Program-made: the position numbers and the translations under genes
Assembly (NCBI GenBank): GCA_033063855.1
Contig: CP093830.1
Span: forward strand, 19,468,854 to 19,532,853
DNA from: Smittia aterrima
Taxonomy: Eukaryota > Arthropoda > Insecta > Diptera > Chironomidae
DNA: 64,000 nucleotides
Direction: 5' to 3'
Notes under the pieces: generated by a model
Seen by the model: only the letters and a program-made list of their open reading frames with translations
Database searches by the model: none
Told to the model about the DNA's origin: nothing
Part shown: piece after piece, positions 1 through 12,600 of the stretch
Layout of the letters: every line of letters starts with the position of its first letter
Position numbering within the stretch: position 1 is the first letter of the stretch

Positions 1-3000
1 AGGGTTTTCAAGAGCGAAATGAAATGGACGACAAAAACATACATCGAACAATTGGATAAGAAGATGAAGAGGAAACAAAGCGGCCGACACAAATTCAAGT
101 GTCGAGGAAAATCTGTGGAAAATCTTTCTCGTAAAATAACCTTTTGTTTTCATTTGTGTTCTCCCTGTCCAGCACTTCAGACGTCCAATTAATGGATCAG
201 AAAAATGGCTTCAGTAATTAATAGAATTTTCATGTTAAAAGATCAGAGTGAGTGATAGCAGCGACAATTGGTCGAGAAGTCGATGGGGAAACCAAAATTC
301 GAGGAAAAAAGGAAAAAGCGAAAATATAAAACCTCCAACTGTCATTTTCACTTGGCTCTGATATACAACGCTTTGATTTCTTTTTTCTCCTTCTTCCTTT
401 TTCCCGTTCTCAAACACACGCACAGTAATGCTGATGCTTCGGAATCATGTCGCTGTCATTTATTAACGGAAAGCGCCTCCTGCTTCTCGACCGAAGCTCC
501 GGAAAAAAGCGAGAAAATAATCAACGAACGAATGAATGAATGAACTTCTGGGTCGCAAATCTCGGCCTCAATCTCAAGCCAACATTAACACAACTTACAC
601 TTTCTCTAATGTACTCGGTGGTTGAGTGACAACCATAATTAAAAGCTCGATCTATCTAACATCTCTCAATATTTGTCAAGTCGACGTAGAAATGAAAGGC
701 CAAGAAAATAAATTAAGAGAATTGCGTTGCTCGTTGCTCGACTGCGGTAAATGACAACTCGCCAAAACTTGGATTTAACTTTTTGTGGATCAAACTTTTT
801 TGTTGTCAGGCAGAACGCAAAATGCTGATCACACGAGTTTAGTTAGAGAGCAAAAGCTTTACACTAAATGAATCCTCTCGCTGTGAAATCCGCTAACGAG
901 CATGAAGAAAGCCGGCTTGATTTACTCCCGCATGAGCTTCACAGTCGAAACGAAATATCTCGCGCCAATTCAAAGCTATTTTCTCCATGCGTCTGTGTGT
1001 GCCGAGCATTGTCATGTTTGTTCAATTTCAATCAAACTCAGATTTCATGCCGTTTCTCGCAATCAGGAGGAAAAGTTATTCCGTCAAGCTAAAAACGCGA
1101 CGACGGTGAACTGGGAGAAATATTACTGCACACATTCCATTAATGTTTATTCGGAGCACATGTGGCATAAAGCAACGAATCAACCAAAAAATCAATTTCA
1201 TATTTCGATTTCCTTTTTGAGGGAAAGGATTTTTCTGGGGCGGCGGAAAATCGAAAAATAATTGCAATCTTCGATAAATCGACAGCATTGCCGGTTTATT
1301 GAAAGTTGAATAGCAAAACGAATTTAATTTTAACTCTTTCTTCGTTTGAAGCTTTTCCAATTGGCAATTTCTTGAAAGGAAAGCACTCTTGAAAACAGAT
1401 TAAAAGATTTTCTGAAAGGTCAAGAGTCTTCTTTAATCTTGTTCGAGTTTCAAAACGTCAGTGTCGTGAAGAATGAAAACTTAATGCTACATAGCTTGAG
1501 GTCGATTATCAGGAGTTTCAGGAAACCTTTTCCTGTGATCTCGAGACCCCTTCTTATTGTGAATGCTTTCACCTCAATAAAATTGCTCTAAAGATTCTCA
1601 ATTAAATTTGAAAACTTAATTATAAACTAACGTAACTAATGAACTGTCCGCATTTTCTCCTCTGGCTCTTCTCCTCTTTCTGTCACAATGTAAATTAAAT
1701 TATAAGGCACTCAAATCATTTCAAAGAAGGGAACTTTAGAGCAAACAAAGTTCTTCATCGTTCATCGTCAATTCTGCCTCATCTATTTGTCCCTTTTTCC
1801 CCTCCGTTTGAGCTTTCCAATTCCGAAGAAAACGTCCATTGTCCACTTTCTTTCTCGAGTGTAAAAAAAAGTCTGTCGCTTGCTAACGAGAGCGCAACGA
1901 TAAAAATTGAAAAGATTAAAAAGTTTTCCTCGACTTGTCCTTACGTGCAGATGGAGAAAATTTCTTGATGAAGCGAACGGCAAAAGCAGAGGGAAAAAAA
2001 ATGATTTGTCAGAAAATGTTTTGTTTCGTTCGACACTTTTGAAATTACAAATTAGTTTGAAGTTCTTCTCACTCTTCCCTCAAATCCCTCGACGATTCCT
2101 TTCTCTTCTTCACCATTGATTTCACAAGCATCAATATTTCATTGAACAAGTTCTTAATGTTGCTTCGAATCACATAATCGCTCGCTTACGAACTTTTCTC
2201 TCTCTTCATCCCATCACACCCTCAATTCTCGTTTCTTTTTCACTTCGTTTGCAAGTTTTCGCTGTTGTCACAATTCAGGACAAAATTATTACTGCAAAGT
2301 GAGAGAAATAATGAAGCTATGATGACAGTTTTTCTATGTTTCCTTCTTTTCTTCTCCCTCCCCAACCCAATCACTCGGTAAAGAACGTCACGACCTTTCT
2401 TGTTCCTCTTTCGAATTGAGAACTCAATTGATCGACGTCATTATTGAACTAACCCGTTCTAACGACGACGAGTGAAGGCAAACTTTCTTCCTTTAATGAA
2501 AAAAGAAGAAGAAAAACTGTGCAGTGTCGAATCGTGAAAAATTGAGAAAGCTCGCATAAATCTCGTTGTGACCATCGAAATTTATTAATTCAGCAAGAAT
2601 TCTCTCTCCTGCAAATTTATTTTCCTCCATTGTTTTTTTTTCTCAGCTTCACACTGAAACTTTATCTACGAGAGTAGAAGATTGTTTCTTCAATTTGGAG
2701 TCGATAATTTGTCCTATCAAGAAAAAAAAGATTGAGACACAAAAAAGAAGTGAAATTATTAGTTCGAGTATTTCGTCGTCATTATTTTCCTTCTTCTCGT
2801 TGTTGCTCTGCGAACGAAACACTTTAGCGAGTCAAGTGAAAACATGTTGTAAAATTGAGTGGGAGGACCAGCCTGGGAATGAAAAGTCTGGGAACTTGAG
2901 CTAAATTTGAGCTAAACTTTGAAACAAATTTGAGTCAAGAATCTTGATTCAAGACAAAACTGAAATTATTTCAAATTGAGCTCAAATTCCCAGACTTCTC

Positions 3001-4975
3001 TTTCCTAGTCTAGTTCCCAATCCCGTAAATTGAATTCTTCCATCATCAGCAGACTTTTTTCGCTCCACGCTTTGATTAAAAAATTCTCGTTCATACTTTT
3101 TTTTTGAGAGAAGAATCCATGTTTCTAATGATGCTTCCAAGTGAAATGAGAAAGCGGAAAGTTAAGTTCATGAATGTGTGTTGAGGATCTTTTGACACAA
3201 AGTTTCTGCATTTCGTTATTTTCGAAGCGATGAACTTATCAAGAACGAAGAGACGATGTCTCATTAAAAAGGAAATTTACTAAAGAGATTCACTATTAAC
3301 TTCTTCCCATTTACATACCCGACTTTTCGTCTCAGCGTCTTGATTGCACAAACCATCGTTTGCTCTCATCTCGTTTCTTCTTTAAGTGCTCGAGTCAGTG
3401 TGAAAAACACATTAAAGGAATGTACCATGATTGTGCATCTCTTGACTTCGATAATTATGGTTTATGGTGATTCCAACGAAGTGAGTCGACTGCCACTGCA
3501 CTCGAGAGGAAAGAAAACGATGTGCATTTAGCTGGGAGAGTCTCAGCGGGAGAGAAAATATTCTTAATTGCCAAGAATTTTAATTTTCCTTGGAAAAATA
3601 TTTTCCATCCAAAGCGACCGTTTGCAAAAACACTTAAACATCCGGCAATGCACTTTCTGTTGGAAACTTAATGTTCTTTTCATGTTGAGACGGTTTATTT
3701 GATAGTCTATCATCATAGCTGCAGGGGGTTGAGACGGGATCGTACAGACGTGAAGTTAAGCTGAAAAGTCAGACGTTGAATTGAGATATTAAGCAATGAT
3801 GGATACCGTAAACGACTCCCACGACAATCAACATTCCTGAAAGGAGAAAATCCAATCCTCGGAGAGAAAATAGCTTCGCTTAAATTCATTACAACATAAA
3901 ATACTTTATTTTCTTCGATTTTCTTTTCACATCGTCATGATTCAAACTTTCTCACAAAACAATTGTTAGAGCGATTAATATTCAGAACTAAAGATTAAGA
4001 GGAAAAAATAACTTTAGTTTCTTTTATACAATTTTTGGTTACAATTCATCCACTTAATAGTTTTAAAAAAAAAGTCTCAAGTGTGATTCAGCGTGTGATA
4101 AATTTCAGTTTAATTCTAGGAAATTCTAATAAAATCACTTTAATCTTTAATGGCTTCTTTCAAGACGGAGATCATAAAATTATCCTATTAGCTCGAGATG
4201 TTCGTCGAGTCACGTGAAAGTACAAAGTGGAGAAAATCGAAAGCATCATCAGGAATTTAAATTCTTTATTTCTTTCCCTTTACTTCCTGAGACTCTGACA
4301 AATGATTCTGCATTAGGAGAGAAATCAAAATTTACAACTCACGCAACTGACGAACGCTAAAAGCCGCAGCATTAACGTGTCAAAACGGATAACTTTACAT
4401 TCTCAGCCTTAGCTCTCTAACCCAAAATTTCTATTATGTTCTCTCTTTAAGAAACATTCCTAAAGAATTCGCTATGTTTCCATAATTTTACTTCTAACGT
4501 TAACGCAAGAGATAAACGAAAGAAAACAATATTTTTAATTCGATTGAAATGATTTTCATGACGCAGTAATTGATTTATGAAAAAATATTATTTTGATCAT
4601 CTAGTTCATTGAAAATAAAGCATGAAAATTCATCTTTCGCTTTCTCTCTCACTCTCTGTCGAACCTTAAAGTCTAAGATTAATTTGAAATTCTTCATTTT
4701 TCTTTTGCAATATTAAAGCACATTCATCATTATTTTCTCCTTCTTCCTCTCCTCGAAAATTATTCCTCTTCTTCACGTCAAAACGAAAAAAAAAATAGAA
4801 AAAAAATGAAAAGAAAATCTTGATGAGAGCGACGACTCAGGTAAATGAATTTGCGATTAATCAATTGGCGAGTCATTAGTGAGTGAAAAGTTAAATCCTT
4901 GATTACATTGAAATGCAATCGGGAGGAAAGAAGGATGCGCACGCCAGGGGAATTCGAGAGAGAAAGTCGTTGAAA
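1..4975. other. Intergenic or regulatory stretch, no gene seen
   Basis: The open frames here are short, overlap on both strands and show no recognisable domain or splice-linked neighbour, so I call no gene. The DNA is AT-rich with many A and T runs. A long imperfect inverted repeat lies at 2884-2998 and is listed separately. The 3' UTR of Pellino must extend into the right-hand end: minus-strand AATAAA-like signals (TTTATT on the plus strand) occur near 4263 and 3904. Confidence 0.55.
2884..2998. repeat. Imperfect inverted repeat (hairpin), about 115 bp
   Basis: The left arm at about 2884-2910 (core AAGTCTGGGAA then TTGAGCT) is nearly the reverse complement of the right arm at about 2971-2998. 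The loop region contains a smaller palindrome around TCAAGAATCTTGA. On either strand the transcript would fold into a long stem. It could be a small MITE remnant or a hairpin RNA precursor. No target-site duplication was identified with confidence. Confidence 0.5.
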
Positions 4976-7900
4976 TTAATCTAAGTTGTCTTGAAATATC
5001 AATTTAACGTAACCTGGAGAGCCGTTTAAGGGCGTCGCACAGAATGGACAGACCGCTTGGAATCCGTTTGTGCCATGGGGAATATCAACGTTCGCCCAAT
5101 ATCTAAAACATACGAAGGAAAGAAAAAGATGAAGAAAAAAGAAAATTCATTAAAAATTCATCAAAAAAAAGAAGAGAAAAGCTCCCGAGAACAAAAATCT
5201 TTTGACATTCTTTTCCTTATCGTACTCACTTTACGGTCTTCTCAGTCGCCATATGTCCGCAGGGATTAAATGCGTAGGTCGGTGGGCCTGCATCTACATA
5301 GAAAGCATTCTCAATGCCCATGCAAAGTGTCACCACTGGACCACACTCCAAGCACATCGGACAAGTTCGGGCACCGGAAGCTTTATCTTGACCCCAATCA
5401 TGATGGCCTGGAAGAACAAATTTTTTTCTCTGTATTTTCAACAACAAACAACGTTTGAATCACAGTCCTAATTAAAAATAATCTGCTTGGGAAGCTTCTG
5501 AGGGGAAGCAATGAGTCTGGGGAATTTATTTCAGTTGAAGTTGGCTTGGAAGCTCTCTTGTCATAAGAAGTCATCTCAAATTTGAAGTAGAAAAGAAGGA
5601 AACTCACCTTGAACGTGACCGCAATTAAGATAGACGTATGGCTGATTTACGTGCTCGCCGAGAGTCACTTTCCGGGGGATAACTAATGTGTTGAGGCCAA
5701 CAGGACATTGCGGGCGACCAGCGTTGATCTCGTCCACCAATTTCTCTAAATCACGTTTTGTCTTCAGAGAGAACGAAAAAGCAAATGAAATGTAATCGTT
5801 CTATTGTCATTTAGGGACTGCATGACGACGAAACTTACCGGTGAATTCTGAAGGCCTTCGGCTGAACGCCAGAGCAAAGTGGCTCCGCATAAATCAATTA
5901 GAGTTCCATCCTGTAACACATTCGACTCCTCCTTAATCTGTAAGACGGTTTGGCGTATTAATAAAACATGAAGTTCAATAAATCAGTTGGAAAAGAGGAT
6001 TGAAAAGGTAGAAAGGGATGGAAAAGAAAAGTTTTTTTTTAAGAAGTCGTTTCTGCTCACTGGTTGACCCTTTTGTTGTGCCGATCTCGATTCTCTTAAG
6101 CTGAAGACATCACCACCCAAAGACGTTTCGCGCCATAAGCCACACTTCGCTGTTCCGCCGCAGAACTTTCCTTTGGGATGCATGATGAGAACTCCGTTCG
6201 TCGTAAGCCCGTCCATTTCAACATTGTCCTGCCACTTTGTTGCTTTCTCCTTTTGGTGTGAAAAAGAAATGAGATAGAAGAGGGAGAAGAATTATTATGA
6301 GGGAAAAAGGTCAAACGATTGCAAAAACTGGAAACGGAAAGAAAAGGGGAGTCCGACCTAAGACGACATAAATAGGACATACGACAGATTTCCCCTCAGG
6401 TTAATGCCGCAGAAAATTTATGAATGAGCGAAGCGAGAGCGGATTAAGGGCTCTCTCAATCAGTTTCGTTTTACAAATGCCTCAAGAGCTTAAAAAATTA
6501 TCACAACAATTTAAGTGTGTCGTAACCGATCAAGGGCCATTGTGAGAGGAGAAATGGGAAATGAAAGATGGAAAAGGAAAACGAGTCAGAGAAAAACAAT
6601 TTTCATGATAATACGTTTGGTGATGCTGCGAAAATTGTTTCGATTGTTGCTTAAGGATTTGTTGATCGCTCATCAACACGCGTGCGCTGACCATTAACGT
6701 AAATTTAATTTAATCGCTCGCTTTTTCTTCGACCGCGCATTTCTTACACGAGCAATTAGTTGATAGCGACTGAGGGAACAAAAAAAATAACTCAAAGAAA
6801 CCATAAAAATGTCACAAATTTTAACGCATAATGAACACGAGAAATATTGTAGTGGAAACTCCCTTTCTCTCTGGCCGACGGACCCTAAGGCTTGTTTACA
6901 TTATGTCGCTGCTTGCCTTTTGATATTCAAAAGTAAAGGACTTTCTTAAGAAGTTGACGCAAAAAAAGGTTTCTTTTTGTTTTACATTTTTCCGTTTCAA
7001 TTTTTCTTTTCTTTGTGGAGGAGAAAGCGACGACAAATTAAGATTAAAGCCATTGAGGCGCGAAAACGTTAATCACTGATTTATATTCATTAAAAAGTCC
7101 AATCAATTAAGACGACGTTGTAGCGGTTGGACGAGCACAAAAGTCAATTACTCGGATAACTTACCCCTAAGAATATGTTTCGACTCGAGTCGAAGCCAGC
7201 CGCGAAGATTCTAGCTCTGTTTGATTCAATCCTATCAACTATGATTCGACAAGCAAATCGCGATATTGTACTCTGCATCACTTTTGAGTCTTTCTTATCA
7301 CCAGGCAACGTGTCCATCACGACAAAATCAATTGGAGACTCTGACGAACGACCGACCTACGATTGAAATTTGATATCTTGAATATATTTACGACCAAGGC
7401 AAATCGACTTATTTACCTGAAACATGTCAGTGCTCTCATCCTCTTGATACTCAACAATGACCGCTTGATTTCTCGATAAAGTGTATGAAATTGAATGCTG
7501 CGTCGTATCTAATATAGCGTGTGATGTTTCAGGTGATTGTACTATGTAATGTTTAGAACGCTTGACCCCATTATGCTCGCTACGTTTAGTCAACACGAAC
7601 TTGGAACGACGTCGCCCTCGGTCACCTTGCGGCAGGAATCCGTTGTATCTAAAAAAAAATTAGAAGATCACGTTCATTTAGGCTGAAGAAACTTGAAAAG
7701 ACATTGACTTACCCTAATATAACTAGCTCGCCATATTTAGTCCTAGGTTTATCACTGAGACCATCGGCATCAGACTCAGCCAGAATTGGAGAGTCTCGTC
7801 CGTCAGTTCTAAATTATTATTTTTTGTGGAAAGAAAACAAATTTCTTTGTCAATCATCGGCAGAGACATTTATAGATAATTGAAAGATCAATGTTGAAAA

Positions 7901-8523
7901 AAGTCATGATGCAATGCGCTCTCAAACACACAACGAAAATGCTCTTCTCAGTTGTTTTCAGCTTCGTAGAGAACAGCTGGAACATAATGTTCTTGAAAGC
8001 AAGAAACAAGCAGGAAAAGAAAAAAGTCGAATTTTTCGTCGTTTCTTTTCCTCCTTCGCTCTCTCTCACACTCTACACTTGTTTTGCTCTTTAGTCATGC
8101 TTCTTGGGAAGTGAAAAGGTCTCTAGCGAAGGTTTTTGTTGTTGCCATTCTTCCCTACATCATCTCAAAGACGATCCCCGCACGTAAACAATTCGCAGTA
8201 GATACCAACACATGCGAGCGTCGTAGAAAGAAGAAGGCGAAATGATCCCAACGTAAGTTTCTTTCAATGAAGTTGCATTATATTCGCATCAAACTGCTAA
8301 TGGTGCTCGTTAGAGTACAGGTAACCTTCAAACGATGTTGTGGGGCGCGAGAGAGCGAGAAAAAGGTCGATTGTGAAAATTGATGAATGGAAATCGTCGA
8401 TCGATAATTTTTTCCATTGCGACTCTTAAACGGCCCTTTGTTTATTCAATCAGATGCGAGAGAGAGAGAGCTAGGTTGTATGTTCTAATTAGACGTCATT
8501 TGTCTTTGTTACCTCTTCACCAT
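4976..8523 (-). CDS. Pli: Pellino, E3 ubiquitin-protein ligase (FHA-like + RING-like)
   Basis: Nine coding exons read on the minus strand: 8513-8523, 7713-7808, 7417-7648, 7165-7356, 6061-6249, 5839-5937, 5608-5761, 5230-5407 and 4976-5102. They join in phase to 425 codons plus a TAA stop, the usual Pellino length. The start exon is only 11 bases (MVKR split across intron 1), chosen because the donor phase fits and MVKR is the family N-terminus. Diagnostic stretches are YGELVILGYNG, KRSKHYIV, ISRFACRI, FAAGFDSSRNIFLG, DGLTTNGVLIMHPKG and SLRESRSAQQ (the split FHA-like domain). The C-terminal RING-like part has CGHVQGHHDWG, CPMC, the PCGH pair and CPFCATPL, and the protein ends FQDNLD. All expected metal-binding Cys/His are present. 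Family knowledge: Pellino adds ubiquitin to IRAK/Pelle-type kinases in Toll signalling. Brf lies upstream on the same strand. Intron 1 (7809-8512) may hold regulatory sequence. I see nothing broken. Confidence 0.95.
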
Positions 8524-9611
8524 CTCGCCAGATGATTGAGATTCAATTATGTCCTTAACAGATCCTATTTTCTAAATTTAATGTTCTCGGGTGCACAAAA
8601 GAAACTTTTTGCATAAATTTTCTCATTCACTGTTGTTCTGTTTAGCCATTAAGCTTTGTCGTCTTCGCCTCGAATTTTTTAATCTCGGGCAGTGCAAATA
8701 GACTTTGATTGTGACTTTAAAGCCAAACTTATGTGCACAAACTCAAAAAATTATTTCTGCATTCACTTTTCGATTAGAGTTAAGAATTTTTCTTCGCTTT
8801 TCGTTTCGTTACTCATTGAAGAAGCGTTCCTGGTGTCTTTTGCAAACTTTAAACTATTGGAAACTTAAGATTGCATTTTGTTTTTGTTTTCCAACACGAT
8901 TATCGATTTCTTTTCGTTTCACTGCAGCGATTTTTTGTGTAAAACAAAACTCGAGCCTATCGAAACAAAATCAAAGATTTCCCCAGTGATGTCTTCTGTT
9001 TTCGAGCGTGGATTTTTTGTTAAAATAGCGACATCTGGTGACTTCGAAAAATTTGAATCTTTCGCAAACGTAAGATTTTCACATTTTCCCAATTAAATTC
9101 TTTTTAGCGCTTTTCACACTGAATTGGGGAAGCTTTTCACATTTTTTTTAAACACTTGAACTCTTCTCCACTTGAAAATATTTATTTAATTAAGAAAATT
9201 TTCACCTTTTTCTTTTTTTGCGCATGAACTTTGATGGATTTAAAGCGATATACTCGCTTATCAACATTGGGCGCTTGAAATTCATTAATCAAACTCTTTC
9301 CTTCACTTTATGCTGAAATAAATTAACTTCTTTTTACTCCTCCGCTTGCTTCAATGTACGAAACTTTAATGCACAAAAATTGTCGAAGGGAAACGAAAAG
9401 CCCAAACTGTTTTGATTTTTCTTGTTTGAACGTGTTCCTTTATCCGAATCTCTACTCCACACTCCACACAGAAATAATTTTAACACTGCTAGCTAGAGTA
9501 TGACGTCACAAGAAATATCCGACGAAGCGGCTCAAAACTTCTTATGCATTGAATTTTTTTTTATTTAATTCAACATACGTTAAATTATTATTTTTGTTAA
9601 ACATGACATGA
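8524..9611. other. Intergenic region between Pellino 5' end and Brf 3' end
   Basis: This 1.1 kb gap lies head-to-tail between two minus-strand genes and should hold the Pellino promoter and 5' UTR. A perfect 8-base CRE palindrome (TGACGTCA) sits at 9501-9508. The open frames at 8705-9096 on the plus strand are low-complexity and are not supported as genes. Confidence 0.5.
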
Positions 9612-12600
9612 TTAAAAATATTCTTCGGCTCCAGAATACTCGTCGTCGTCGCCTTGATTGAGAATATCGCCAAGACGATCAGATTCTTCCGGTGGGGCTT
9701 CTTGTTCGACTGGATCGTCGGCATCCATTGCATCGTCGATGTCAGTGTGATCTTCTGTAAATACATTTAAGTTAACAAAAATAATTTTATTGCAAAATAA
9801 TTTTATCTTACCGGTGTCGGTTGCGGCCTTCGTTTCATCTTCAACAGCCGCTCCCATTGGAAATCCGATCTGTGCTGGTGCTTTCGATCGACGATTATTG
9901 CTCATGTTCATTTGAGTCTTACGGGACGTTCCTGGTCGTGGCAGTAAAGTTTCATCAATAATTGGCTTAAGCTCAACTTCTTCGACTGTCTCAGGTTCTT
10001 CTTTTTCAGCCACTGGAGCAGTCAAAGACTTTAAAATATCGTAGTTAATCTTCGACGAAATCTTCTTTTCTTGCAAAACTTTTTGAATTGCATCGAGAGC
10101 TGTACTTGAAGGACCTATCGGTTTCTTTCGTGATCTTCGCTTCTTCTTCTCTGGTTTTCCTTCTTCTCGTTCTCTAGCTGCTCGTTCTTCTCGTTCCTTA
10201 GCAATTTTCAGGTATTCTGCATTCATCTTATTCCACAAACGGTCCTTGAGAACTGCTTCGGACTCGGTGAGAATGTAACCATCAATCTCAGCATCATCAA
10301 GTCCTTCAAGATTGAGATCATCAACAACTTCGGCAGCGTTTTTGTTCAATGTTATAATCGCCTGCTCCTTTTCGCTAACTTTGCAAAGCGCTAGTAGATC
10401 AGGTTTGAGTCCAAGAGTTGGTGTTGGAACTTCAACTTTTTTCTCAACTTTCAAAGCTGCTTTGTTAGCCGCAGTTTCGCCATCAACTGTCAAGCACTCA
10501 TTAATTACGTCTATCGTTGATTCGCCGATGAATTTATCAGTCTCAGTTGTCTCATCGTATTCTTCAATCGCAACTCCGGATGCTCCGGGAACGCCTAATT
10601 TTCTTTTCCGGTTTTTCTTTAAATCTCGCTCCAATGCTGCATCGATTTCAATTTGCAATGAGGTGAACTCATTTTCATCACAGAGCTAAACGAAAAGCAG
10701 ATAAATAAAGTTAATTATGCAAAGCATCCGGAAATCATCAACAACAGTTAGATGCTAACCTTCTGTAATCTTTCCTTGTCCTTTCGCCGGGCAGCTTTGA
10801 ATGAAGGTGGTTCTGTTGATTTGAATAAACAAATGAAATAAAAAGTTCTGACAAGAATTGAGAATGTCTTGCCTTGTTCTGCTTCCAAATCAATTGACAT
10901 GAACTCATCGATCGTTAAAGCACTGCTTGGCGTTTCTCCAAATTCCAATAATCGTTTGCGAAGAGTCGACTCATGAATCTTAACGACGCGAACAATGTCA
11001 TTTGGTTTGCGGCTAAAATCGTGCATGCGTGCGGCCAGCAAGAGTGCAGCTCCACAAAGACCCGATGGCCTTCGTCCCGAGTGTATTGAATCTTTCTTCA
11101 TCCGTTGCACCAGTCTCTGAGCTGTCATCGAAACTTCATGGGTTCTATCACCAAATTCCAGTCGGTTAGCGAACCTCATAATGTAAATGCATGGATCTGC
11201 GAAGAATTGTAATAATAATATTTATCAAGACACGTTTTGCTTAAATGATTTGCATTTTTTCCTTGATTCTAACCGACAATTTTCAATGTCTAGATCAAGG
11301 AGTCACAGAAGCAACTTCGAACATATCGCTGCTTCAATAATTAATAACTTTTATTCCAAACTCAGATTTCAATGTGATCGTACATTGCTCGATGATGAGC
11401 CGGAAGAAAACATTGTTTTTATTCACGATGTTGTTATAAAATAAAGTGAAAAAGTTTTGTCGAGGAAATAGATTCAACTACAAAAGAAAGTGAAAGCGAA
11501 GCTCTCTTATTCCAAGAGAGAAACTTATTTGCCTAAAACGCGGTTGAAATATAATTGACTGTTGAAAAAGACAATTGTGCAATGAGTCATGAAGATGATG
11601 ATCTTCAAAAGATTTTTCTTATCAAAGCCATGACACGGTTAGCAACGCCGGTGCCTGCTTCGAATCTTCGATTATTATTTTATTTTTCTTCTCTTCTCTC
11701 ATTCGCACTTTTCCTTTCGCTGCGCTTAACATTGTCGCGCTGTTCCGACCTTGTTAAGTAATATTTTTTCGTCTGTGGATTATTTTCATTTGGTTGGTCG
11801 AGCAGAGCAGACGTCCGAGCTGTTTCATCGCAGTGATTTCGCGTAATATAACTTGATTCTTTTAAAGTCGACTTACTTCACAAGTCATCGAGTTTAAAAC
11901 TTGATTGTTAAATATAAATTCATTGTCGTGCTTGACCTTAGCTTCGGAACAAGATTTTTCAAAGGAAAAAAGTTAATGAACAACTTTGGTCGACTCGCAG
12001 TGAAAGTTGAATTTTTTCAAGTGAAAACAAATTTAACTGTTGGTCAAAAGACTCGGAAGCTGATGAAAGTAGAGTTGCAATGGTTAACGTAGTCGTAGAC
12101 ACATTCAGCGATCGTGTCGGTTATCACATTATCCATTGGATCGCTTCCATGTCCGGTGCGTGGTACGCGAAGGTGAACGAGAACATTCAAGACAATCTAC
12201 GGTCCATCGAGACCGGTGTGGCCGTCATTGACGATATTTTAACACCAAAGGAAGAAGAAGTTCCATACGAAAATCAACAAAACGGTGACATTGAATTTGA
12301 AAACCAAATGGAGGAGCTTTATTATCATCGATATGGCAATCAACGAGGCAGCAACCATCACATCAATGTTCTGAATGAAATCATAAACATGAACATAAAC
12401 AGTGATAATAACATTGAAATACGCAGATTTCGTGGAAACAACAATTGGAATTCAGGTTTGTAATTTTTTTGTTTTTCTCAGTCACATGTTCAACATTCCC
12501 GCGATATTTCGAAAACCTGAAATTGCTTTAGTTTCTCTGAATTCGCTGTTATTGATTTTTCTTGTGCATTTGCCTTGTGCAAAATAAAATGGACAGTTTT

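Noticed and set aside
9612..9766. Separate 74-residue minus-strand gene at the Brf 3' end
   Set aside because: It overlaps the last Brf exon in another frame and is a shadow.
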